DNA of 64,000 nt, from NCBI RefSeq assembly GCF_030010215.1, contig NZ_JASCRR010000006.1:62001-126000 (forward strand), given 5' to 3'. Under the pieces are notes generated by a model. It did not search any database. It worked only from the letters and a program-made list of their open reading frames with translations, and was not told where the DNA came from. Positions 36,575 through 46,010 of the stretch are shown here, one piece after another (the first letter of the stretch is position 1; every line of letters starts with the position of its first letter). This DNA comes from Tianweitania sp. UT-5YL-CI-8. Its GTDB lineage: Bacteria > Pseudomonadota > Alphaproteobacteria > Rhizobiales > Rhizobiaceae. The translations under genes were made by a program, and so were the position numbers.

Positions 36575-37027
36575 TCAGCAAGGACCCCGGTCGACAACCC
36601 GGAACCCGGCCGCATCGGCTTCGCAGGCATTGCCGAATGTCTGCAGCGAACGGCCGCGCTGGGCGCAAACCGGGCGGTATTCCCGCGTGCAGAACTGCGG
36701 TGCCGGATCAGGACGCGGTGGGCGTGGGCCTGGGAATGGACTTGGGCCGGGACCAGGGCGTATGCCTCCGCCACGACACTGGCCACCATGAACGATCCGG
36801 AACCCGGCGCGATCGGCCTCGCACGGATTGGCGAAGGTTTCACGATTGCCGCGCCGCTCGCCGCAGACCGGCTGATACTCACGGGTACAGAATTGCGGGC
36901 CTGGCCCCGGCCGAGGCGGTCGTGGCCCAGGCCCTTCGTCGACCACGACTGTACATGCGGCCAGCACCATGGAAAGCGAAAAGGCAACCGCGCCCGTCCG
37001 CACGATAGTCCTCAAATTCGGCTTCAT
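36575..37027 (-). CDS. Lipoprotein with two Kazal-type domains
   Basis: This encodes 150 residues. The signal peptide ends in a lipobox (SMVLAACTV), so the protein should be lipid-anchored. After a Gly/Pro linker come two repeats, CTREYQPVCGERRGNRETFANPCEADRAGF...C and CTREYRPVCAQRGRSLQTFGNACEADAAGF...C, separated by a second Gly/Pro/Arg linker. Each has the CxxxYxPVC...T(F)xNxCxA pattern of Kazal serine-protease inhibitors but with fewer cysteines than the animal type. A protease-inhibiting role is inferred. The gap 37028-37491 upstream shows no gene. Confidence 0.8.
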   Translation of the reverse strand: MKPNLRTIVRTGAVAFSLSMVLAACTVVVDEGPGPRPPRPGPGPQFCTREYQPVCGERRGNRETFANPCEADRAGFRIVHGGQCRGGGIRPGPGPSPFPGPRPPRPDPAPQFCTREYRPVCAQRGRSLQTFGNACEADAAGFRVVDRGPC

Positions 37028-37491
37028 AATCCTCTCCTATTCCCCCGCTCCGCGTGACAACGCTCGAGCGTCGAGTTCGATCCTGCAGCGGATCGAAGAC
37101 TTTGCAAAGTCACGACTTGCACGTTTGCTGAAATGATCGACAGCGTTGCCAGCTTTGATTACTGTACCTATCGATACATCGAACTGGCCGATATCGATCT
37201 CGAACGAAAGGACTATAAGGACGACGCTGGACCTTGCTGGACTCTAACACCCAAGTGCTTGCCAGTCCTATATTTCCGTGCAATAAATATCGTGTTCGGG
37301 CATTTGCTGACCCGGAGACTGGAACGTTTTGCGCGACCCTATCCCCGACACTGTGAATCTCTGACGGCCCCGTTTAGGCGGGGGGTATATTGTGCGCGAA
37401 TGCATGACCGCCAAAGCAACCACCGGGATGTTACTCCGACGGCAGGCGGAGATCGTCCCAACCTACCAAACGGGTGAAGGAGTTCTCCCAA

Positions 37492-37704
37492 ATGGCCCAG
37501 ACCGGCACCGTAAAGTTCTTCAACGCTACTAAAGGCTTCGGCTTCATTACCCCGGATGACGGCGCCAAGGATGTGTTCGTCCACATCTCCGCGATCGAAA
37601 AGTCCGGCCTCCGCACGCTTCTCGACGGTCAGAAGGTTACCTTCGACGTCGAACCAGACCGCATGGGCAAAGGCCCGAAGGCGGTCAATCTAAGCGCAGC
37701 CTAA
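37492..37704 (+). CDS. Cold-shock protein
   Basis: This is a 70-residue cold-shock domain with KGFGFI and VFVHI, ending [23 protein letters not shown] lies before ATG 37492. A close paralog follows 312 bases downstream. A terminator (37726-37756) closes it off, so the two are separate transcripts. The long region before it can hold a cold-shock leader. Confidence 0.93.
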   Translation: MAQTGTVKFFNATKGFGFITPDDGAKDVFVHISAIEKSGLRTLLDGQKVTFDVEPDRMGKGPKAVNLSAA

Positions 37705-37725
37705 GCTGAACGAACGTCTTGTTTG

Positions 37726-37756
37726 AAAGGCGCGATGGGCAACCATCGCGCCTTTT
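37726..37756 (+). terminator. Intrinsic terminator of the first tandem csp gene
   Basis: AAAGGCGCGATGG/CCATCGCGCCTTTT with a GCAA loop and a T-rich end, 21 bases after the stop. Confidence 0.9.
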
Positions 37757-38016
37757 CTTATCGGTGTAGTATAGCGCAAGCGAATGCTCCTTTCTTGTGC
37801 GCACCCAAAGCCTGCGCGCGTCTCGAGACTTGAGGCGTCATACAGCCCCTCGTTTTATGCCGGTTTTTTGATCGCGGCGCCGGTCATGGACGCGACTATA
37901 TTGGCGCGAAGGTACATCAAAGTTTCTCTTGCCCAACTCAAAAAAATAAAGGACAAATTTATACTTCGAGTTCTAGCGGGTTCGCTGAACTATCGTTGGG
38001 TAAAAGGAGTTTCCCA

Positions 38017-38229
38017 ATGCCGCAGACCGGCACTGTCAAATTCTTCAATCATGCCAAAGGCTTCGGCTTCATCACGCCGGACGATGGCGCCAAGGACGTC
38101 TTCGTGCATATTTCCGCCGTACAGGCATCTGGATTGCCCGGATTGGAAGACGGACAGAAAGTGTCTTTCGACACCGAACCGGACAAGCGCGGCAAAGGTC
38201 CGAAGGCCGTAAACCTGACAGTAGGCTGA
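38017..38229 (+). CDS. Cold-shock protein (tandem paralog)
   Basis: This is a 70-residue cold-shock domain almost the same as its upstream neighbour in the first 35 residues ([30 protein letters not shown]), but different in the middle ([28 protein letters not shown]). AAAAGGAG precedes ATG 38017. The gap before it (37705-38016) holds the terminator and an AT-rich leader. The gap after it (38230-38538) shows only a small GC hairpin. Confidence 0.93.
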   Translation: MPQTGTVKFFNHAKGFGFITPDDGAKDVFVHISAVQASGLPGLEDGQKVSFDTEPDKRGKGPKAVNLTVG

Positions 38230-38538
38230 GCCGAGCCGGCGCGCTTTCGCGCCGTCCGAGAACGGCGGTCATGACGGAAGCTCCGGGCTGGTTCGCGCAC
38301 CGGAGACATTGTTTATTCCTAAGGCATGTGTCGTCTTTTCAAGTCCGTCCATCCGCTCCGCCAGGTCGGGACGGTCGTTGCCACCTCCTCGCCAGCAGGT
38401 CTTGCTCTTGCCCCTTCGGCATGGAGCCGCACCCTGACCCGCCAGACACTATTTTGTTCAGCTTGCGTTCAGGCAGAAACCAGTAATTCTGTTTCCAGCG
38501 ATCGGAACGCGTTGCGCGGTCGCGAAGGAGACAGAACC

Positions 38539-39018
38539 ATGAACCGCTTTTTGAAGACCGCCGTTTTGGGAACCGCCGTCGCGGCATCTACGCTCACCGC
38601 TCTGTCGGCTGCCTATGCCGGCGACGGTTGGCGCCGGCATTACCGCGACTACGACCGGCCGCGCTACGAATACCGGCACCGCAACAACGGCGGCGACGCC
38701 CTGGCTGCCGGCGTGCTCGGTCTCGCCGCAGGTGCGTTGATCGTCGGTGCGCTCAACAACCAGCGTGCGCCCGATCCGGATTACTACGATCCTCCGCTAC
38801 GCCGCTCGCCCATGGAGCGCCCTGCCCCGGTTCGCAACTACTACCCGGTTGCTCCGGAACCCGGCTATTCCGGCGGCTACGCCAACTACCGGCCGTCGAT
38901 AGAGCCCTGGACACCGGAATGGTACGCCTATTGCCAGGATCGCTATCGCAGCTTCCAGCCGCGTTCCGGCACCTTCACCGGCTATGACGGCCAGCAGCAT
39001 TTCTGCGTCGCCAACTGA
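38539..39018 (+). CDS. BA14K family exported protein
   Basis: This encodes 159 residues: a signal peptide (FLKTAVLGTAVAASTLTALSAAYAG), a Tyr/Arg/His-rich part (WRRHYRDYDRPRYEYRHRNN), a glycine-alanine hydrophobic segment (ALAAGVLGLAAGALIVGAL), then the C-terminal BA14K motif EWYAYCQDRYRSFQPRSGTFTGYDGQQHFC. BA14K proteins are immunoreactive and lectin-like in Brucella, and common in rhizobia. GAAGGAG lies before ATG 38539. Confidence 0.88.
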   Translation: MNRFLKTAVLGTAVAASTLTALSAAYAGDGWRRHYRDYDRPRYEYRHRNNGGDALAAGVLGLAAGALIVGALNNQRAPDPDYYDPPLRRSPMERPAPVRNYYPVAPEPGYSGGYANYRPSIEPWTPEWYAYCQDRYRSFQPRSGTFTGYDGQQHFCVAN

Positions 39019-39089
39019 CGCGAGCGGCTAAAGACATCACGTCTTGACTGGCGGCGCCATTCCCCGGAATGCGCCGCCTCTTTTTTCGA

Positions 39090-39731
39090 TCAGACCAGAA
39101 ACGGGTTGCCGCGCCGTTCATCTCCGAAACGGCTGCCCGGACCATGGCCACAGATGAAGCCAATATCGTCCCCCAGCGGCAGCAGCTTATCCTTGATCGA
39201 CCGGATCAGCGCCGCGTGGTCGCCGCCGGGCAGATCGGTACGCCCAATCGAGCCGCGAAACAGCACATCGCCGACATGCGCGAACTTGGCCGCGCGGTTG
39301 TAGAACACGACATGGCCGGGCGCATGACCGGGGCAGTGCAGAACCTCGAAGACGTGGGATCCGAAGGACACCGTCTCTCCTTCGGCCAGCCAGCGGTCGG
39401 GCACGCAGTTCTGAATGGCGCCGGGAAAGCCAAAGCGCTTGCCCTGTTCCTCGATATTGTCCAGCAGCGGCTTGTCAGCCTCATGCGGCCCGATGATATC
39501 GACACCAAGCGCTGCCTTCAGTTCCATGGCGCCGCCGGCATGATCGATATGGCCATGCGTGATCCAGATCGCCTCGGCCTTGATTTTGTTTTCGGTCAGC
39601 GCTGCGAGGATCTGATCAATGTCGCCGCCCGGATCGACCACCACGCCGACCTTGTCTTCAGTATCGAACAGAATCGTGCAGTTCTGCTGGAAGGCGGTGA
39701 CCGGGACGACCCCGGCGTTCAACTGACCCAT
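39090..39731 (-). CDS. MBL-fold metallo-hydrolase (glyoxalase II-like)
   Basis: This is a 213-residue protein with THGHIDHAGG (the HxHxDH zinc motif, about 58-67), the later histidines in HCPGHAPGHVVFY, the bridging aspartate in GDVLFRGSIGRTDLPGG, and FICGHGPGSRFGDERRGNPFL at the end. The last block is typical of the YcbL/glyoxalase II-like branch that hydrolyses glutathione or similar thioesters. The true substrate is unknown. Confidence 0.92.
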   Translation of the reverse strand: MGQLNAGVVPVTAFQQNCTILFDTEDKVGVVVDPGGDIDQILAALTENKIKAEAIWITHGHIDHAGGAMELKAALGVDIIGPHEADKPLLDNIEEQGKRFGFPGAIQNCVPDRWLAEGETVSFGSHVFEVLHCPGHAPGHVVFYNRAAKFAHVGDVLFRGSIGRTDLPGGDHAALIRSIKDKLLPLGDDIGFICGHGPGSRFGDERRGNPFLV

Positions 39732-39906
39732 GAAGTCTTTCCTATCCTTATGGCTTCGACAGTTGCAGATATGGACAGTCGCCGTGCCAGTCCAGAGCAG
39801 CGGGCGAACAATTCAGCTTAGTGGCCTCTTTCAAGTCCGATCCTGAACCTGTGCGAGCCACTGCCAAGCTGGTAATTTCAAGACATGACGCAAAGGAGGA
39901 ACGACT

Positions 39907-40320
39907 TTGAACGCAACTTCAACAGCACTGTCTCCGATCGTTCTGCTTCCGGGAGAAGGCAGGAGATACGAACTCGGAAAAATGACCGCCGTCTTCAAGG
40001 CAGACGGTCCCGAGACCGACGAAAGATATTCGGTTTCCGAATGGTGGCTCGAGCCAAACACGACCGGTCCCGGAGCGCACGCGCATGAGGAGAATGACGA
40101 GGTTTTCTACGTCATCGAAGGGATTGCGAGCATTCTTGTCGGCGATCGTTGGATCGACGCGCCGAAAGGTTCGTTTCTACGCATTCCCGCCCGCATACAG
40201 CACGACTTCGAAAACCGCACATCGTCGAGGATCGGACTGCTGAACTGGTTTTTCCCGGGCGGTTTCGAAAAGAACATGCCCGGCATTGTCGAATGGTTTG
40301 CGCAGAACCCGCAAAAATGA
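39907..40320 (+). CDS. Cupin-domain protein
   Basis: This is a 137-residue single cupin barrel. The metal motif reads GAHAHEENDEVFYVIEG, followed by IPARIQHDFENRT. The predicted start is TTG 39907, placed behind AAAGGAGGAA. No ATG gives the conserved N-terminus. The catalytic role is not readable. Confidence 0.85.
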   Translation: MNATSTALSPIVLLPGEGRRYELGKMTAVFKADGPETDERYSVSEWWLEPNTTGPGAHAHEENDEVFYVIEGIASILVGDRWIDAPKGSFLRIPARIQHDFENRTSSRIGLLNWFFPGGFEKNMPGIVEWFAQNPQK

Positions 40321-40365
40321 AGGGCGACCAAAGCCGCCCCTCGCGAAATCATCCCTGCGTCCGAT

Positions 40366-41259
40366 TTACTCGGCAGCGATGGCGTGTTTCGGCTGAACCG
40401 CATTGTTGTAGTCCAGCATCAGCGTCTTGGCGATTTCGCCGACCTCGAAGCGGTACGGACCGATCTCGGAAACCGGAGTGACTTCGGCAGCGGTACCGGT
40501 CAGGAAGCACTGTTCGAAGCCTTCGAGTTCTTCCGGCTGGATCGCGCGTTCAATGACTTCCAGACCGCGATCCTTCGCCAGGCCGATGACCGTGCGACGG
40601 GTGATGCCGTCGAGGAAGCAATCGGGCTTCGGCGTGTGGATCTTGCCGTCCTTGACGAAGAAGACATTTGCGCCGGTGGCTTCGGCCACCTGGCCGCGCC
40701 AGTCCAGCATCAGCGCATCGGCATAGCCCTTGGCTTCCGCCGCATGCTTGGAGATCGTGCAGATCATGTAGAGACCGGCAGCCTTCGAGCGCGACGGTGC
40801 GGTCTTCGGGTCCGGGCGACGATATTCCGCCATGTCGAGGCGGATGCCCTTCAGCTTCTGTGCCGGGTCGAAATAGCTCGGCCACTGCCAGATGGCGATC
40901 GCGCAATGGATCGTGTTGTGCTGAGCCGACACGCCCATCTGCTCGCTGCCGCGCCAGGCGATAGGACGTACATAGGCATCGCGGAAGCCCTGCATCTTCA
41001 GCAACTCACGGCAAGCGTCGTCGATCTGCGCCACGCTGTAGGGAATGGTGAAGCCCAGGATTCGCGCGGACTCGTGCAGGCGCTCGGTATGTTCGGTCAG
41101 CTTGAAGATCTCGCCGCCATAGGCGCGCTCGCCCTCGAACACTCCGCTTGCATAATGCAGGCCGTGCGTGAGTACGTGAATCTTCGCATCCGCCCAGCGA
41201 ACGAACTGGCCGTCCATCCATATATGACCATCAAGCTGATCAAAGGGAACCGATGACAT
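40366..41259 (-). CDS. ilvE: Branched-chain amino acid aminotransferase
   Basis: This 297-residue fold-type IV PLP enzyme performs the last step of Ile, Leu and Val synthesis. Marks are HGLHYASGVFEGERAYGGEIFKL, the active-site region SRSKAAGLYMICTISKHAAEAKGYADALMLDWRGQVAEATGANVFFVKDG, and the C-terminal FLTGTAAEVTPVSEIG. ATG 41259 follows GGGAGGTTACGAAA. It is divergent from a MarR-type gene, with that gene's palindromic site between them. Confidence 0.95.
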   Translation of the reverse strand: MSSVPFDQLDGHIWMDGQFVRWADAKIHVLTHGLHYASGVFEGERAYGGEIFKLTEHTERLHESARILGFTIPYSVAQIDDACRELLKMQGFRDAYVRPIAWRGSEQMGVSAQHNTIHCAIAIWQWPSYFDPAQKLKGIRLDMAEYRRPDPKTAPSRSKAAGLYMICTISKHAAEAKGYADALMLDWRGQVAEATGANVFFVKDGKIHTPKPDCFLDGITRRTVIGLAKDRGLEVIERAIQPEELEGFEQCFLTGTAAEVTPVSEIGPYRFEVGEIAKTLMLDYNNAVQPKHAIAAE

Positions 41260-41458
41260 TTTCGTAACCTCCCGCGGGAACCAGGCCCGCAAAGCATTTT
41301 ATCGTTGTTGAACCGTCGCACGGACCAAGGTCTGGTGAGGCGAAGCGTAGGCGGTCAGAAAAGATATGGCAAACTTATGAACTTGCGGAAAATACCGGCT
41401 GCCATGCCTTTTCGTTCGCAATCCGCCGAAAAGCTTGGCAGAAATTACAAGATCATCT

Positions 41459-41487
41459 AATTTATGTCAACACTGCTGACATAAATT
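41459..41487. promoter_or_regulatory. Candidate MarR operator
   Basis: AATTTATGTCA (41459-41469) and TGACATAAATT (41477-41487) form a perfect inverted repeat with a 7-base spacer, ending 21 bases before the MarR-type start codon. Autoregulation is the natural reading. Confidence 0.65.
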
Positions 41488-41507
41488 CCATCACACTTGG
41501 AAAACGC

Positions 41508-42041
41508 ATGAAAGAACGCAAGGGCGCCCCAGACGAGCCCATCCGTATGCCAATAACGATCGAGGAGGGTATCGACTTCTCGATTATCGAGCTGATGTTC
41601 TTCGCCTATCGCGATTTTACCTCCGACCCCGACGAGATTCTGGCCGACTACGGTTTCGGGCGCGCGCACCATCGGGTCGTACACTTCGTCAACCGCCTGC
41701 CGGGGCTGACCGTCGCCGAACTCCTGGAGGTCCTGCAGATCACCAAGCAGAGCCTGGCGCGCGTTCTCAAGCAGCTGATCGACACAGGCCATATCGTGCA
41801 GGTCCAAGGGCTGCGCGACCGAAGGCAGCGGGAATTGTACCCCACGGCCAAGGGACGCAACTTCCTCCTGATGCTGGCACGGCCACAGTCGCGCCGCATC
41901 CATGCGGCATTGGAAGGCGAGAGCGCTGCCGGACGGCTGTCGATCGAGCGGTTCCTGAAGGGCATGGTCAATCCCGAACTGAGAGCGCAGATCGATCACC
42001 TGCCCGGAAACATGTCAGGGAAAGACGATGGAAAACAATGA
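41508..42041 (+). CDS. MarR-family regulator (PetP-like)
   Basis: This encodes 177 residues with a winged helix (LPGLTVAELLEVLQITKQSLARVLKQLIDTGHIVQVQGLRDRRQRELYPTAKG). The N-terminal EEGIDFSIIELMFFAYRDFTSDPDEILADYGFGRAHHRVVHFV is typical of the PetP branch. Its end overlaps the next gene by 14 bases, as in petP-petR of Rhodobacter, where the pair acts on cytochrome bc1 genes. That role is not shown here. Confidence 0.88.
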   Translation: MKERKGAPDEPIRMPITIEEGIDFSIIELMFFAYRDFTSDPDEILADYGFGRAHHRVVHFVNRLPGLTVAELLEVLQITKQSLARVLKQLIDTGHIVQVQGLRDRRQRELYPTAKGRNFLLMLARPQSRRIHAALEGESAAGRLSIERFLKGMVNPELRAQIDHLPGNMSGKDDGKQ

Positions 42042-42747
42042 AGCTTCCGGCCAGACGGCTCCCCTCAGCGACGACGCACCGCATCTGCTCGTAGTCGACG
42101 ACGACACCCGGATTCGTAACCTTCTGAAACAATATCTGACCGAGAACGGCTTTCGCGTGACGGTGGCGGGCAACGCCTCCGAGGCTCGCAAAAAGCTTGC
42201 CGGCCTGGACTTCGACCTGCTCATCGTCGATGTCATGATGCCTGGCGAAAGCGGCGTGGATCTGACCAAATCCCTGCGCGAGCAGAAGACCGTTCCGATC
42301 CTGATGCTGACGGCGCTGTCGGAGACGGACAGCCGCATCACCGGCCTGGAAGCCGGCGCCGACGATTATCTGCCGAAGCCTTTCGATCCCCGCGAACTGA
42401 TCCTGCGCATCAACAACATCCTGCGTCGCGGCGGCCCAGCCACTACCCCGAAGGTCGAGCAGCTTGTATTCGGGCCCTACACCTTCCAGATCGCGCGGCG
42501 CGAACTCAAGCGGGGCGGCGACGCATTGAAGCTAACGGAACGCGAGCAGGAGATTCTCGCCATTTTCGCAGCCCGTGCCGGCGAGACCATTCCGCGTCAC
42601 GAACTTGTGACCGGCGACACCGATGTCGGCGAACGCACGATCGACGTTCAGATCAACAGGTTGCGGCGAAAAATCGAGCGCGACCCTGCCAATCCGGTAT
42701 GGCTTCAGACCGTGCGCGGTATTGGGTATCGGCTCAGCGTGGAATAG
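42028..42747 (+). CDS. OmpR-family response regulator (PetR-like)
   Basis: This encodes 239 residues. The receiver domain has acidic pocket VVDDDTR, phospho-acceptor D68 in LLIVDVMMPGESG, and the K switch in DYLPKPFDPREL. The C-terminal winged helix carries LKLTEREQEILAIFAARAGETIPRHEL and TIDVQINRLRRKIERDPANPVWLQTVRGIGYRL. Coupled with the MarR gene upstream and the histidine kinase downstream, it is the output of this signalling cluster. Confidence 0.93.
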   Translation: MENNEASGQTAPLSDDAPHLLVVDDDTRIRNLLKQYLTENGFRVTVAGNASEARKKLAGLDFDLLIVDVMMPGESGVDLTKSLREQKTVPILMLTALSETDSRITGLEAGADDYLPKPFDPRELILRINNILRRGGPATTPKVEQLVFGPYTFQIARRELKRGGDALKLTEREQEILAIFAARAGETIPRHELVTGDTDVGERTIDVQINRLRRKIERDPANPVWLQTVRGIGYRLSVE

Positions 42748-42844
42748 ACTTGTGCCGGGCGGCTGACTGGCTCGTCGCTGAAGCGACGGCGGAGCTGCCC
42801 GATGAAGCGGCCGACGTCATGTCGCCGTCCGGTAATAGAGGCGT

Positions 42845-44260
42845 ATGGCAAGCACGGAATTGGACAGGACGGCCGGCAGTGGCGGTATGTGGGCGCGGCT
42901 CCTTCGCGCCACCGTCGGCGTACGCCGGCTCTGGCGCCGGTTCTGGCGCCTTATCTCCCTCTATATGCCCAAGCGGCTCTACGCCCGCTCGCTCATCATC
43001 ATCATCACGCCGATGATTCTGCTGCAGTCGGTGGTGGCCTTCGTCTTCATGGAGCGCCATTGGCAGACGGTCACCCAGCGCCTGTCGCAAGCCGTCACGC
43101 GCGACATCGCCGCCATCATCGATCTGGTCGAAACCTCGCCTCAGGATTCGGACTACGCAAACATCATCCGCATCGCCCAGGAGCGTATGCAGATGAAGGT
43201 CGACATCCTGCCGCCCGACCCCCTGCCCGCCCCGGGACCGAAGCCTTTTTTCTCGATCCTCGACCAAACCATGTCGAGCGAGATCAACCGGCAGATCAAC
43301 CGGCCGTTCTGGATCGACACGGTGGGCAATTCCAATATCATCGAGGTGCGCATCCAGTTGGAGAACAAAGTGCTGCGCGTCTTCATCCGCCGCAGCCAAG
43401 CCTATGCGTCCAACACCCATATCTTCATCGTCTGGATGGTCGGCACCTCGCTGGTGTTGCTGATGATCGCCGTTCCGTTTCTGCGCAACCAGATCAGGCC
43501 GATCCTGAAGCTCGCGGAGGCGGCCGAGAGTTTTGGCAAGGGCAGGCCGATGCCGGCCGATTTCCGGCCGCGCGGTGCGGAGGAAGTGCGGCGCGCCGGC
43601 TTTGCCTTCATCCAGATGCGCGAACGCATCGAGCGCCAGATCGAGCAGCGCACCGCCATGCTGACCGGCGTCAGCCACGACCTGCGCACCATTCTCACCC
43701 GCTTCAAGCTGCAACTGGCGTTGAGCCGCAGCAAGGCCGACACCGAGGCGATGAACCAGGACATCGACGACATGCAGTCGATGCTGGAGGGCTATCTGGC
43801 GTTCGCGCGCGGCGAAGCGTCGGAGGATCCCGGCCGCTTCGACCTTGCCGCCTATCTCGACAAGATCAGCGACGAAGCCAAGCTGCGCAAGCGCAGGATC
43901 ACGACCAAGCTGACCGGCGACCCGAGCATCCATGTCAGGCCCAATGCCTTCGACCGGCTGCTGGCAAACATCGTCGGCAATGCATTTCGCTATGCCAAGA
44001 AGGTCGATGTCACGGCTGTCCATAACAAGGGCACCCTGACCGTAACGGTCGACGACGACGGACCCGGCATTCCGGCCGAGCGCCGCGAGGACGTGTTCAA
44101 GCCGTTCTACCGCCTGGACGAAGCCCGCAATCTCGATTCCACCGGCACCGGGCTCGGCCTGTCCATTGCCCGCGACATCGCCCGTAGCCATGGCGGCGAC
44201 ATCACACTGGAAGACAGTCCCATAGGCGGCCTACGCGCCGTGATCCGGGTACCGGCCTAA
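42845..44260 (+). CDS. Sensor histidine kinase (EnvZ-like)
   Basis: This is a 471-residue inner-membrane kinase. Two membrane segments (about 49-68 and 196-215) bracket a periplasmic sensor of about 130 residues. A HAMP region follows, then HisKA with the phospho-histidine H278 in TGVSHDLRTILTRFKLQL. The ATP-binding domain is complete: N box NIVGNAFRYAKK, G1 DDDGPGIPAERREDVF, and G2 STGTGLGLSIARDIARSHGG. It lies 97 bases after the response regulator and is its likely partner. Confidence 0.93.
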   Translation: MASTELDRTAGSGGMWARLLRATVGVRRLWRRFWRLISLYMPKRLYARSLIIIITPMILLQSVVAFVFMERHWQTVTQRLSQAVTRDIAAIIDLVETSPQDSDYANIIRIAQERMQMKVDILPPDPLPAPGPKPFFSILDQTMSSEINRQINRPFWIDTVGNSNIIEVRIQLENKVLRVFIRRSQAYASNTHIFIVWMVGTSLVLLMIAVPFLRNQIRPILKLAEAAESFGKGRPMPADFRPRGAEEVRRAGFAFIQMRERIERQIEQRTAMLTGVSHDLRTILTRFKLQLALSRSKADTEAMNQDIDDMQSMLEGYLAFARGEASEDPGRFDLAAYLDKISDEAKLRKRRITTKLTGDPSIHVRPNAFDRLLANIVGNAFRYAKKVDVTAVHNKGTLTVTVDDDGPGIPAERREDVFKPFYRLDEARNLDSTGTGLGLSIARDIARSHGGDITLEDSPIGGLRAVIRVPA

Positions 44261-44269
44261 CGGAAGCGG

Positions 44270-45049
44270 TTACAGGCCGTGTACGGCCTTGATCTCGTCG
44301 GCAACGAGTCGTTGAAGTGTCCAGAGATTGCGGTCGTGGATGCTGAACTCCTCCAGATGGGAGACGGTATTGAACAGATACTCCGCGCATGAGCCGACAT
44401 GGCCGCAGGCGCGCGCCAAAATCCACGCCACTTCGTCGAGGGGCAGCCGGTTGGCTACCCTCTCTCCGCTCGGCCCTGCCCAGAAGACCATGACCCGTAT
44501 CTTGCCAGCGGCGGTATCCACCGGAATCCAGCGGACCATGTGAAGATTCTCGCGCACGCGAATTTCGCGGAAAAACATTCGCCGTATCTGGCTGACACGG
44601 TCTTCTCCGCGGATTTTGTAGATGACGCCGTCGCAACGCCCGCCGCGTTCCAGCGCCATCATCAGGCCGGGCTGTTCCGGAGTGCCGCGCCATGCCTCCA
44701 TTTTCAGGCAGAAGGACCTGTGCCAGCCATAGGCGGTGGCGCGCATATGGTCGACGGCATCGAAATCCGGCTTCCAGATCAGCGAGCCATAAGCAAAAAC
44801 CCACAGTGGATCGCCGCCGCACTCCGCGTCATAGCGCGCGGCGAGCGCGTCCAACTCCTCGTCGCTCAGCAAAGTCCAGTCGTCGGGAAATGGCAGTTCT
44901 GGCTCCGGCCGCACGGTCAGCGCTACCAGTTCGGAGGTGAGCGAGAGGGTTCTTGCGCGTCGCGCCGTTCTTCCGGACGTCGTTACCCGGGAGGCATCGG
45001 TAACATCCATCCCGAACTCCGGGGCGAAATCGGCTTCTCGTTTCAGCAT
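44270..45049 (-). CDS. ChaC-type gamma-glutamylcyclotransferase
   Basis: This encodes 259 residues from ATG 45049. The glycine-rich substrate loop VFAYGSLIWKPDFD (about 85-98), GWHRSFCLKMEAWRGTPEQPGLMMALERGG and the catalytic glutamate region CGHVGSCAEYLFNTVSHLEE identify the ChaC fold, which splits glutathione into 5-oxoproline and Cys-Gly. The N-terminal 70 residues before it are unusual and might be non-coding if a later start is used. Confidence 0.87.
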   Translation of the reverse strand: MLKREADFAPEFGMDVTDASRVTTSGRTARRARTLSLTSELVALTVRPEPELPFPDDWTLLSDEELDALAARYDAECGGDPLWVFAYGSLIWKPDFDAVDHMRATAYGWHRSFCLKMEAWRGTPEQPGLMMALERGGRCDGVIYKIRGEDRVSQIRRMFFREIRVRENLHMVRWIPVDTAAGKIRVMVFWAGPSGERVANRLPLDEVAWILARACGHVGSCAEYLFNTVSHLEEFSIHDRNLWTLQRLVADEIKAVHGL

Positions 45050-45140
45050 GGTCTTAGCAGACAGGGCATGAGCGCTCGCGTCAAGGCGATGATTGATGAC
45101 GGAGTGTAAACCTACTAGCAAATCGACAGCCGGATCAGGT

Positions 45141-45500
45141 CTAGAACAGCCGCCCGCCGTCGGGCACCTTGCGATCGACCGCGCCCAGCACCACGGCGCC
45201 TTCCTCGTCTGGAAAACCGAGCGTCAGCACCTCCGACATGAAGGGGCCAATCTGGCGGGGCGGGAAATTGACCACGGCAAAGACCTGTTTGCCGATCAGT
45301 TCTGCGGGCTCATAATATTTGGTGATCTGCGCCGAGGATTTCTTCACGCCGATCAAGGGACCGAAATCGATCTTCAGCTTGATCGCCGGCTTGCGCGCCT
45401 GCGGAAACGGTTCCGCCTCTATGATCGTGCCGACGCGGATGTCGACCTTGTCGAACTCCGCGAACGTGATTTCCGGCTTGCGTTCGGTGTTCGCGCTCAT
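45141..45500 (-). CDS. csaA: CsaA-type tRNA-binding protein
   Basis: This encodes 119 residues. It is one OB-fold tRNA-binding domain like that of methionyl-tRNA synthetase: [37 protein letters not shown], then [39 protein letters not shown]. Bacillus CsaA is described as a secretion chaperone. It lies 9 bases past the YbjN gene, likely in one operon. Confidence 0.92.
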   Translation of the reverse strand: MSANTERKPEITFAEFDKVDIRVGTIIEAEPFPQARKPAIKLKIDFGPLIGVKKSSAQITKYYEPAELIGKQVFAVVNFPPRQIGPFMSEVLTLGFPDEEGAVVLGAVDRKVPDGGRLF

Positions 45501-45509
45501 CGGCAAATC

Positions 45510-46010
45510 TCAGGCGTTGCCCTGGGTTTCGAACAGCACGCTTGCCAAGGCTTCCCTGGCCGAGGTGCCCGACCAGACGACGAACTGGAACGCCTGGAAA
45601 TAGCATTCGCAGGCTTCGAGCGCCGATGACAGCAGGATCTCGACCTGCTGGCTGGTCGGTTCGACGCCGCCGGCAAGCAACAAGGATTGGCGGAACATGA
45701 TTGCGCCCTCCTGTTCCCAGAAATCGAAATGCCCAAACAGCATCTGCTCATTGATCAGCGAAAGAAGGCGCATGATCTCCAGTGCGCGGGTCTCGGGAAC
45801 TTTGATGTCGAAGGCGCAGGCAAGGTGCAGCGCCTCGAAGTCCTCCATCCAGGAAAAGGAGACGTGATAGTCGGTCCAGCTTCCGGCCACCGAAATCGCG
45901 ATCTCGTCATCGCCCGCACGCTCGAACGACCAATCATTGTTGTTGGCAACCTGCTCGATGACGTCCACGGGGTGGATTTCACGGGAGAACTCGAGTTCCA
46001 GAAGTTCCAT
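45510..46010 (-). CDS. YbjN-domain protein
   Basis: This is a 166-residue acidic protein of the YbjN fold (a type III secretion chaperone-like shape). It opens LELEFSREIHPVDVIEQVANNNDWSFERAGDDEIAISVAGSWTDYHVSFSW, followed by a long helix pair. The gap upstream (46011-46315) shows only a small AATCGC/GCGATT dyad. The role is unknown. Confidence 0.87.
   Translation of the reverse strand: MELLELEFSREIHPVDVIEQVANNNDWSFERAGDDEIAISVAGSWTDYHVSFSWMEDFEALHLACAFDIKVPETRALEIMRLLSLINEQMLFGHFDFWEQEGAIMFRQSLLLAGGVEPTSQQVEILLSSALEACECYFQAFQFVVWSGTSAREALASVLFETQGNA

Noticed and set aside
37133-37477. Open frame before the tandem cold-shock gene
   Set aside because: No family match or ribosome-binding site; the stretch fits a leader region.
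42734-44191. 485-codon open frame opposite the histidine kinase
   Set aside because: Shadow frame; the kinase has all its motifs.
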